Shown piece after piece: positions 54,751-64,000 of a DNA stretch of 64,000 bases. The notes beneath the pieces are model-generated. The model was given only the letters and a program-made list of their open reading frames with translations. It was not told the DNA's origin and searched no databases. The DNA comes from Azolla caroliniana (Eukaryota > Polypodiophyta): contig JBHGNT010000036.1 in the NCBI GenBank assembly GCA_043228905.1, positions 186,001 through 250,000 on the forward strand, in the 5' to 3' direction. The translations under genes were made by a program, and so were the position numbers. Every line of letters begins with the position of its first letter. Within the stretch, counting starts at the first letter, position 1.

Positions 54751-55196
54751 ACACCTTTGGTAAGAACTTGCTCTTTATGAGCAAGTGTATTCATGAATGT
54801 GCGAACTACTTGTTCAAGTGCTGCATAAGGATTCGTGTGTACTACATCCCCCCCACCAATACTAGGGTTTTGTTGTCTAGCTCCACGACGAAGTCCTTGA
54901 TTTAATTGAGGTCGCACCACCCTTCATGAAGAATCAAATTGTAATTGATTGAACAATCTTTGGTTTCACACTTGTTTCTACCAAGGATTTTTCTTAAACC
55001 CCTCCTTCAATCTCAAATTATCTTTTGGGAATGCCTTACCATTAGTATTTTTTATGTCCCTTTGTATGGCAACACCCTTCCCTTTTATCTTATGCTTCAC
55101 TTGATGCCACTCTCCATCTTCAACATTTGGGCCATCATTAATACATACTCCATTCTCCTCTCCAACACCTCTAACATGACCATGAACTTTAGGATC

Positions 55197-55757
55197 TCAC
55201 TCTAACCCACGAGATGTTCCTTCATCCCTAACCATATCAACCATTGAAACAATATCCTTCTCACCATCTTCCTTATTTTTCCCTTTGACATTATTTTCCG
55301 GGAATAGTTCACCATCATATTGGCATTCAACCATAAAATGCCCCAATTTACCACATTTAAAACAATGTCCGGCAAAAGTTTCCCATTGCAGCTTAAAACG
55401 AAATTGACCAAATCGAGATGTATCAATACTCAACTATCCTGGACGTTTACAACTTGTATCCCATAACATGCAAAATCTTCATTTGTTCAATGAATTAACA
55501 TGAGGAGTAACCAAAACTTTACCAATTTGAGACATTAATCCTGGTAATCAATCCCAAAAGAACGAGTTACTACAATCAACTGTCACCCAAATTGGGCATT
55601 GTTGTTTTAATAAATCTTTATAATCCACCACTGGAACCCATTCCATCACATGCACTAATCTTCTATCAAAAAAGATTGGTACTTTTGCCATCAAAGCCGT
55701 ACGGTGTTCTGACGATCGGAAAACCACATAATAGAAACCTCTTGGACCCACATACAC
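55197..55757 (-). pseudogene. Plant-type LINE ORF1 (DUF4283 + zinc knuckle)
   Basis: DUF4283-like GFYYVVFRSSEHRTALMAK and IWVTVDC, then a zinc knuckle CFKCGKLGHFMVEC (CX2CX4HX4C). Frame-broken around 55440-55540. It binds LINE RNA in intact elements. A different LINE lineage from 33295-37845. Confidence 0.85.
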
Positions 55758-55859
55758 ATCCTCTTGGACAAAATTACATCAGAAACATGTTTCAACCTTA
55801 TTCTTGGAAGTTCCGTAAAATCTAATAGTCATGTGTTCGTGCAAGCATTCAAACGTTTG

Positions 55860-56544
55860 AAAAAGGGAAAAATACGTGCTCCTTTTCTTTTTCTTTTTTT
55901 TTCATTTGTTTTCATTATGTACAAATTTAGCTCATAATATAGACCATAGTCAATACAATCAAACGTGTGAATCCAATCCCAACTTTGAGTTGATTTACCC
56001 ACCCCATGCACGTTGGATTGAATCACACGCGAATGCGAATGCGAATGATACGTATGATACGTATGACAAGTTTGGAACGTCATTGCGTTTTTTCTTCTTC
56101 TTCCAGTTCTCCATCACCTTCACCCACACCATTATTTCTTCTGTATCTTTCTCTTCATTTTCTGCTCGTCTACTTCTGCATCTTCTACTTACTTCAGTTT
56201 CCGACCATTATTTCTTTCTTCTCCTCAAGACTTTCTTCACCTTCAGTTCGTCTTCATCATCATCATCATCTCCTTCTTCTTCTTCTTCTTCTTCTTCTTC
56301 TTCAATTTCCGAGTAAGTTTCTTTCTTCTCCTCAAGAAGACCTTCCTATTCTTCTTCATCTTCTTCTTCCATTGCTGCATCTCCATCTCCATCATCATCT
56401 TCTCATTCCATCGCTACATCACTTTCTTCTTCTTCTTCTTCTTCTTCTGCAGAATCTTCTTTCCTTTTCTTTTCGATACTCTATTCTTCTTCCATTTCGG
56501 AACCTTTCCTTTCTTCTTCTTGCATCTGTATTTCCAATTCGTCC
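55860..56544 (+). promoter_or_regulatory. Pyrimidine-rich leader/promoter region
   Basis: About 450 bp of TTC/TCT-rich sequence (56090-56530) directly before the ATG at 56545, typical of a plant 5' UTR or a Y-patch promoter. No clear TATA box. Confidence 0.4.
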
Positions 56545-57559
56545 ATGGAGATCTCGAACATGGAACCTAATCCACCTCATAATGACAAAGACAGTGAAAC
56601 TTTTCTGAATGACTTCTTCTATGAGAACATCCAGGCCCCTAAATGGATTGATTTCGAACTTCCCGAAGCACCTGTGGATGACTACGAGTGGTTCTGCAAA
56701 AGACCTGGTAAGGATATGACAATATCACACATCGAGGAATTATAACAGATCTCTTTCCTAAACGAATATCTGCAAGATGTCTCTCTAATTCCTTAAAATA
56801 GTTCATTAAACATTTCCTTAAAATGGTCCCGAAAACATCGTTGTTTCTTGGAACATTCAGTCGTTTTAAAAAAATCTAGAGTTTCTTAATTTGTGCCTAC
56901 GTGATTTTTAACTATATTATGACATACTAACATCTTCAGGCGTTTATTTGATTTTCTTTTTATATTTGTAATCAAAACTTTTATTGGCTATTATTGGATA
57001 GACTGGCAATGAAAACTGGGTGTTGTTTTGACTTGGTTTTGACCCTACAAAATCTCTAGCCATGTTTATACATCAACTAATTGGTTTCTGTTTCATGATT
57101 TGGTTTTCATTGCTTCTACTTTACGTTACACTTTTTGTCACATTGATAGTGCTTTATCTGAATCACGTCATTATTTGTACTCTAATGTTTAGGTTGTTTT
57201 ACTGCTACATGAATAATTTTATGAATCATATTTCATGCCATCATTTTGTCGTTGAAGGTTGCCCACACGAAAAGGAGCTTATTTGCCAATCACCTAAGCC
57301 TGAAAAGGAGCTTATTTGCCAATCACCTAAGCCTAATATTCAAGCTCAGGTGAAAAGCTTTTTATCACTGAAATATTTTATTCAAATTCGGAGCAATTTT
57401 TTTTATTTTGTCTAGATTAACGTTTTGAGCTATTGGTGACAACTTTATTTAATGTTTTACTCTCTACGCGATTTGCAGACTATTCCAGAAGATATGTGTA
57501 TGAGTCGAAGATCATCTTCTAGGACACACTTGGTGGTACCGTCTTCCTTTGCAGAGAAG
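56545..57559 (+). CDS. Unrecognised plant gene, first three exons
   Basis: Exons 56545-56707, 57258-57349 and 57479-57559 have GT-AG borders and stay in frame (112 codons). Exon 1 holds ENIQAPKWIDFELPEAPVDD then YEWFCKRPG, joined to CPHEKE in exon 2. This resembles the 'AP-x-D ... DD-x-WFC-x-x-GC' signature I remember from uncharacterised plant proteins. Exon 2 has an in-frame 33-bp (11-codon) tandem duplication (EKELICQSPKP twice). Exon 3 ends SSFAEK. Later exons were not found, so the 3' end is open. Function unknown; probably a small cytosolic/nuclear protein, as no signal or membrane segment is seen. Confidence 0.6.
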
Positions 57560-58972
57560 GTGATTACTACATGTGATGGCCTTGCTTCTTCTCTCTTCAT
57601 CTCTTTTTTCTGTTGCTTCTAGTTCTCATTGATGGCCACGGATTTTATTTCATCCTCGTTCCTGAAATTGTACATGGTAATGATGATGTTGTACATGGTA
57701 ATAGAGAGAAAACCAAAGAGTAGTCACTTGATTTTTTCATTCCTAGTTTTTTCTATTGTTGTGGTGGAAAGAAATGTTTCTTTACCCCCAAGAAACTCAC
57801 TTCCAGACATTATACTGTTTGTTTCCAATTCTGGTTGCCATTTTTCTTTCTTCCGAAGAAAATAAGAAATTGTATTTCTGGCTGTCGGGTTTTAGTAATG
57901 GAATGTCAACTCACTCTTTGGATAATGACAGTTTAAATGCCAACCACCCTTTGGACAATGCCAACCCAATGTCACTAGTTATGGAAGGAAGAGATATCAA
58001 ATACATAAACCTTGTCACTAGTTACGGAAGAGATACATATTGTAGAAAAAAAGTGTAGGAAGTAGCTACCCAATGTATATATATATAGACATGCGAGATG
58101 TCACTTTCTTACAATGCACGAAGATGGGATTACCAGACTATCGAATTTGGTCTCACGTTTTAGGATTACCAAACCCTAGGAAGATTGGCTGTTTATTGTG
58201 CTTATTGGAGATGATATCGAAACTAACTGTTAATATAGCTATTAAACATCCAAACCGTTCTTGAAACTTCTTAATATAGCTATTAAAGTTATCTGGTAAT
58301 GGTGATCTCTACTCTAGCAATGCTGCAAACTATTTATGCTACTCTACAAATTAGGACGCATTTGAAGCATATAGAAGCACACATGGTCAATAAATTCTTG
58401 ATATTGTCATAGAGATAACAATGCTCTTTCAACGTGGTAATTCATATAGGTGATCCTCATGTTGTTGCTTCTCAGACTTCCCTATACTTGGTTCTAGGAA
58501 GTTCCCAATAAGTTGCTGTACTTCCGGCAAAACTTGAAAGTATTCTCCTTCTTGCATACACTCCATAGCTAGGAAAAACAAAGCTTGCTAAAGTTCCCAT
58601 CATGCTCACCATTTTATGATCTAGCATAGCTAGGAGTATTGCCATAATTATAGCATAAGATACTTTCATTTACCATGTACCTTTGATTGTCAATTAAAAT
58701 TGCTGCAATTAAAAATCGGAATCATGTTTGCCGCCTAAAATGGGGCATTGTTGTGGCAATGCTTACTGGGGAATGTTTTGGTTGTCTGAGCCCAGCCCTT
58801 GTCTGTCAGTCGCAAGAGGATGCCAATTTTTGTTCCGTTGGTGTAAATTTCGGTACTTTGAACCATTTGGACAAACTGGATTCACGTAATTTGGGCAGCT
58901 GCCTATCATTATCTTTTGTTTCTTCGTCCTCTTCCAGATAATATTTTCTATGATTGTTTTCAATTTGCTTAA
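57560..58972. other. Spacer or 3' part of the preceding gene
   Basis: Further exons of 56545-57559 should lie here but I could not identify them. No repeat family recognised. Confidence 0.35.
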
Positions 58973-59343
58973 ATCTTTGAATGAACATTTAAGAGTGTTT
59001 GAAGTTGAAAGCTTCTACATTTCTGTGGGTTTTTGTCTCACAAGGAGGTTTACCACTAGTAATATAAGGCTGAGAAATAGAAAAAAGAAGTGAGCTTGCA
59101 CGTTTATCTATCCATTATTCTTCATGTCAAAATAAATTGAACATGTTACAACAAAGCTGAAATCTTTGAATGAACGTTTGAGCATTGAATGAAAGCTTCT
59201 ACGTTTCTCTGGGGTTTTTGTCTCACACGGAAGTTTGCCACTACTAATATAATTAGTGTTGAGAAAAAGAAAAAAGAAGTGAGCTTGCACATTTATCAAT
59301 CCATTATTCTTTATGCCAGAATGAATTCAATATGTTACAAGAG
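58973..59343. repeat. ~187-bp tandem duplication
   Basis: Units 58973-59159 and 59160-59343 share AAATCTTTGAATGAAC, GAAAGCTTCTAC and AAAAAAGAAGTGAGCTTGCAC with about 15% difference. Confidence 0.85.
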
Positions 59344-60220
59344 ATTGTATACAGAAATGTATAAAAAGCCTTACGCATTTCATGAATCCATTACAACCGA
59401 AGATCAATGCCATTGCCATCAAATAGTAATGATTTGTCCAAAATATGGGATGACTTCTTTTTTTTTTTCACATCACAACACTTTGCTTGCACTCGAGATT
59501 TCACATGTACAAAAAATGATTTTGAAGTCGAATTGTAAAGAACCATATCTTTTCATGGAGTTTGGTTCTATTTTTTTTCATTAAAAACATTGGGTTGGAA
59601 AGCTTTAAGGTGAGGTAAATATTGAACTGTAAAAAAGTTTCCAATATTCCTTATCAATTTGACAACACTTGGGAGGCTAAAAGCAAACATCATCAGTTGC
59701 TTCTTGGAAGTTTTTAAACCTCTGGTTTTTACTTGTTTGCAAACTTTTACCTTTTCATATTTTGCTTCGACGTATCTTTATGAGCACCAGGAATGATTGT
59801 TTGAGATAATTCCTGTGCACAAATACATAACATGAAGATTTGCAAGGTGACTCTTAGGAGATATTTTTTTATGGATTTATCAAATGTGCATTAGAGTTAG
59901 TATCGAATATACATCCAAGAGATCTATGCATTAAATTGCAGATCATGTAGCCATTTAGCATACAAAGTGTAAGTGCGTGTGTGGGCACACACCTGTGCCT
60001 GGGCCTTGGAGTTGCCAGTTTCCACCAATGATTGAGCTTGATTAATGCTTGCAATAAAAAACCAATGATGCAATGAATTACAATGGTTAGAAATATACAG
60101 GAATAGGCCTTTTTACTAGATCAACTATCTTCGATAAAATAGACTCAAACTTGAGCAGCACTTTCTTGTTGTTGATCGAGTAATCGCATGAGATGTACAA
60201 AATAAGGTTTTATAGTAGGA

Positions 60221-60780
60221 TCAATAAATCTTTAATGGAATAGCCTCAGACTTGATGAGCGATTTCTTGTTAGCTTTGCCCATTGTGACCTTTAAGGACC
60301 ACCAGAGCATAGGAGTGGAAAAGCCAATATACCCCACAATCACAAAAGCCCTCAATATCCCATTCTTGTAGTAAGGTGAAGCCATTACGAATAATAAACT
60401 CCCAAAAATCAAGAGCCATGGAGTTACTAACGGAAAAAAGTGCAAGTCCAAAGCATATGATGTAGCCATAAGAAGAGACAAGGACCCAAAAAGACTAAGG
60501 CCCCACCTCATCAATGGATGTGTTGTTATTGGAACCATTAGAGATGGCATCAAAAAGCTGACCAAAATGCAACTAGGCACCATCACCTTCGATTTAAGCA
60601 TTCCTACATAACTAGAACCATAGCTTGTCCAAACCATCTTCTTGTGTATGGAAAAAGATCAGCCATAAAGAATTGCTCCTCAGGTCGCATGCATCGCATC
60701 ATCACGACCACGGCCACCAATAATGTTGCATACATTGCTGCCTGTATGTAAAGAACCAGAGCTTCCTCGGTGTATCTGTT
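60221..60780 (-). pseudogene. Conserved plant multi-pass membrane protein, frameshifted fragment
   Basis: Upstream exon starts after a TTGACAACAG acceptor (60780): YTEEALVLYIQAAMYATLLV (membrane segment), RPEEQFFMADLFPYTRRWFG. After a frame break near 60612, four more hydrophobic segments follow (CILVSFLMPSLMV; GLSLFGSLSLLMATSYALDL; TPWLLIFGSLLFVMA; FVIVGYIGFSTPML) up to a stop at 60221-60223. From memory this resembles the uncharacterised plant DUF7733 family; that needs a search. The break is consistent with loss of a few bases in ATGTATGTAG-like sequence. The 5' exons are not found. Confidence 0.5.
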
Positions 60781-60799
60781 GTCAAAACCACACAATGAG

Positions 60800-63700
60800 G
60801 GTCATGGTTAGTGGGGCATCGAAATTTGAATGGTCCTTTGTAAAAAAAAGGGCCTCACTCTATAAAGCTATAGGTTGGGAAGAAGCATACAAATAAACAT
60901 ACACTGATAGAGTCAGTTAAGCCAAAGATAGGCTAATAATAAGTTCATGGACAGTCATTTGGTGTGGAAATTGCACAAGGCTTAGGTGTATAATCAATAC
61001 TCATGATCTGTTCTGCACAACTTGCAATTGGCATCTATTCTTTTCTAGTATAGTTTATCTATTGCATCAAAAGTTCCGTGCTGACTGCAAGCATATGTCA
61101 TGAGATACTATTCAGCCTATGACTTAATTGCAATCCAGACCCTACAGGTGAAAAAAAGGTTGTCTACAACGCTAATAAGAACTCTATATTTAGCTTATAT
61201 TGATCTCACCTACCTGCAATTGGAAATCAACCCCCATCCATTAAGAAGAAAACAACACAAAGCAAATCTGTATGAGAAAGAAAGAATGATGTTGTGTTTA
61301 CCCAATAGTAGATGCCCTCATGTCATGCCAAGCTAGGCCCAAAGGCAAAATAGGCCAAGACCACCAGTACCAAGGCTTAAGTTACAATAATATGAGGCGT
61401 CGTATTTGATAAAACAGGTGATCGATAATTTCCAACAACTAAAACCTCATACAACTAAAATCAATCATTTTCAACAACTAAAACCTCATACAACATGACC
61501 AAAATCAATCACTTTCAATCATAAAAATCTCATAGTGTTGTGTGAAATTCTTAGAGAAAGAGAGAGGGTCTTGCCTTCAGAACAAAAAAGGCCAGTATGG
61601 AATATGCTCTCATTCATTCCTGATGATGGCTCTTGTGCTTCTGTAACTCCCTGCACGTCTGAACCTATGGTGAGCAAGAAGGAGGAGGAGGAGGAAAAGA
61701 AGAAGACCATGATCAAGATTGCTTCTCTTCTTCTTCTTCTTCTTCTTCTTCTTCTTCCTCCTCCTCCTCCTCCCCAATTCCTCACCTGTTGCTTCATCTC
61801 ATGAGAATGCAAGAGCTTCCATGACCAGAGCATCATGTATATGGCGCTGGCCTTTTTCTGGGTATAAAAGGCCTTTGGTTCTCTATATGTACATACTCTC
61901 TCTGTCTCTCCATCTATCTCTCTTGGTGGTCTTTGACTTTATGACTCTTTTTTACCTTGGTACATGTATGTCCCTATGTGTTTATATGTATATGGATGTG
62001 TATGTGTATGTGTATGTGTAAGTATTAAGGTCAAAGCCAACCCTAATTGTTCAAATAGCAACCAATGCACATTGTTGAGTGATAAGGTGGTTTTTCATGC
62101 TTGCTACGAAGAGGGTTGCTTTCTTGAAAAAAACAATTGTGATTCTCAAACCATGTTGTATCAAAAGCTCTTTTAGATATGCACAAGAAGACCCTTACAT
62201 GGAGTTTGCCTTTGTGTTTCATCGTAAACATGCCATCATAATGATCATGACCAAAGTTGTGTGATTAGTGAGTTTCAAACTGATGGTGGCATCACTCTCT
62301 TCTTACAACAATCTACCTTAATCGTTGAGCTCTTTGTGGCAATGTGGTTTTCTTCTACCACAACATAGGCTGAATATCGAAGAATGATAGCAGCTTTCCT
62401 CTTGTAAAGCTCGGGTTCCTTAATGGAACAAATCATTGTGAGAGCTTGTCCATGCACATTTCAACCATTTCTTGCTCATCGACCCACATATTGATGAAGG
62501 CAAGAGCATCATCACACACAGACTAAAACTTTGGGGTGTAGTCATAGATGGACACAACTTTTTTTCAATAATATTTAACTCCTACGAGAGTTGAAGTGTG
62601 TTGTTCAATGGCCAAGACAACCTTTAGATTTTCCTTTGTTCCCTTAGGTGTCATCACATTGGATGGAGGGTGAAGTTTTGATCATAGTGGTAGAGAGGGT
62701 TGGAACAAGTGAGGACACTGCATCTCTCGCAAGGATGGTACAATCGGGAATTTGATTGTATGGTATGAGAGGGGATGATCATATTGGAGGCAATAGGCAT
62801 TTAATATAGACAAGGAAATGTCTTGCACCAGCACCACAACTTCACAAAAACTTTTTAGGTTTCTAGAGAACATGGTGATAAGTCGTGTATCAACCGTTGC
62901 TTCAAAGTCTTGTTGATACGAGGGTAGCATGGTGATCAAAAGATCAATCATTTGTCTCCTTGTGTGGCATATATTGACATAGATAATGATGCCCCAAGTA
63001 GTGTAGTTGTGACTTAGAATATAAAGATTCAAAGTAATCTTTCAATGCATAGTTGGGTATTTCAAGATCATTATTGACAAAGTTGGTCATGACCTTAGCA
63101 TTTTGATTTTCATAGGATTATTGTCATGAGGGTGGGGGGAAATTGGCTAGTTTAAGTGACCTTTAAAGAAGATCCATTGTGCATTAAGGGAATCTAACTA
63201 GGGACATTGTTGGGAGAGGGCATAGAATGCAAGTTCCATGCAAATATGTAGTTGTGTAGTGAACGACTTTCAAAAGCATGTGTCATTGAAGAAAAGGAAC
63301 ACAATGGGGATTGCATGCTAGACAGTTCTTAAATCAAATTACCCACATCATTGAAACATCTTATTGTGTCATGCGGGGACAAATGTTGATCATACCCACA
63401 CTTTTCCATTGTAGAGTGTTGGGTATATGGCTAGGACAATTTGTTGCTCAATGCCAATCTCCAGGTGGAGATTATATATTCTCAATCATCTATTAATGTA
63501 CCGCAACCTTTGTATGAATCCACCGTGGGAACCATTGGCCCATCATTATGGGAAGACACTCCCTTGGTGTGATCAAAGTCTTTTGAGACTAAGAGTTGTC
63601 ATAAGTCTTGCCACCATACCTTGTTCCGTTCATCATTTTGGAAATGCATAGGGTATCAAAAGAATGGCAAGTTGTCAAAGAATAACTTTTTTTTTTTACG

Positions 63701-64000
63701 AGGGTTATATAATGCATGGTTAGGATTTGTAATTACCATAGTTTAATGATAATCTTTCTTAATCAATCGATTCTCATATTTCACCTTCAGCTAGAGTGCT
63801 CACACATCCCTAATCACAATTCTTCACTTCATTTTCTCTAAGTTCATCAAATTTCTCGTTTTAAGCAAGAGTTCTTTCTTAGTCCTTCAAAAAAGCATCA
63901 GGTCCAAGACTAATAAAATGATAGTTTTGTTTTTTCCAAAAAATATAAAATGGTAGTTAGTTATCTGAGCATCTGACTAAGAAATAAAAATGTAGAGAGA
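60800..64000. other. Spacer with simple repeats
   Basis: Contains a (TCT)n run (about 61725-61770), a TATA-like GTATAAAAG (61862) followed by a CT-rich stretch, and AT-rich sequence. Weak gag-like readings around 62275-63032 (minus) could not be confirmed. No gene called. Confidence 0.4.

Noticed and set aside
55876-56608. Ser/Leu/His-rich ORFs in the leader of the 56545 gene
   Set aside because: Translation of TTC-rich sequence; the genuine start at 56545 is supported by splice-compatible conserved motifs.
61519-61836. Minus-strand ORF with Arg and Ser runs upstream of the membrane-protein fragment
   Set aside because: It is mostly translation of a TCT/GAA microsatellite. No splice-compatible link to 60780 was found.
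62275-63032. Weak Gag-like readings on the minus strand
   Set aside because: No motif strong enough to name a family and the frames are broken.

Overview
The window is nuclear plant DNA: intron-bearing genes scattered through a dense, nested set of Ty1/copia, Ty3/gypsy and non-LTR retrotransposons. Three things point to a seed-free plant, most likely a fern (inference). (1) A PPR gene consists of about ten near-identical ~101-residue P-L-S blocks. (2) A mitochondrial nad4L copy in the nuclear DNA has an internal TAA where the conserved protein has Gln, plus Ser/Pro codons where it has Phe/Leu; this is the pattern expected of mitochondria with U-to-C as well as C-to-U RNA editing. (3) A LINE has a coiled-coil/RRM-like ORF1 unlike the usual angiosperm type.

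Layout. 1-13.3 kb: a palindromic DNA element (arms 1-83 + 12757-12873 and 13124-13319) is split by a decayed copia element (E1, 84-12756). E1 is itself split inside its integrase by a minus-strand gypsy element (2485-9387) that lacks the reverse-transcriptase core. 13.3-18.3 kb: AT-rich spacer with small repeats. 18.3-23.8 kb: dihydrofolate synthetase gene in 10 or 11 exons, with old LINE relics in its large intron. 25.6-26.6 kb: a diverged second copy of the DHFS upstream region, partly duplicated in tandem. 27.3-30.9 kb: the PPR gene. 32.5-39.2 kb: two tRNA-like sequences, a LINE with both ORFs open, and a 5'-truncated copy joined to its tail. 39.7-48.9 kb: copia nest, with fragment B, fragment C, and a young element E2 (42804-48424, GGTCG target duplication) inside C's 3' LTR.

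49.2-50.8 kb: exons of tRNA 2'-phosphotransferase (Tpt1/KptA), frameshifted in the last exon. 52.4-55.8 kb: a minus-strand plant-type LINE (DUF4283/zinc-knuckle ORF1), interrupted by a ~0.65 kb mitochondrial insert with nad4L and the 3' part of a trnR(UCU)-like gene. 56.5-57.6 kb: first exons of an unrecognised plant gene. 60.2-60.8 kb (minus): a conserved multi-pass membrane protein with a frameshift. The rest is spacer.

Relations. The host genes are unrelated housekeeping or organelle functions: folate synthesis, organelle RNA processing, tRNA repair/splicing. There is no operon-like logic. Relative ages follow from nesting and from LTR pairs compared by eye: E1 about 5% diverged, gypsy about 2-3%, E2 7 differences in 418 bp. 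I see no CRISPR, bacterial or defence-type system. The least expected features are the extra Arg-rich C-terminal domain shared by the E1 and E2 Pol proteins, the co-varying palindromes in their LTRs, a tRNA-like sequence inside the gypsy LTR, and the LINE whose two ORFs share one frame with a single stop between them.
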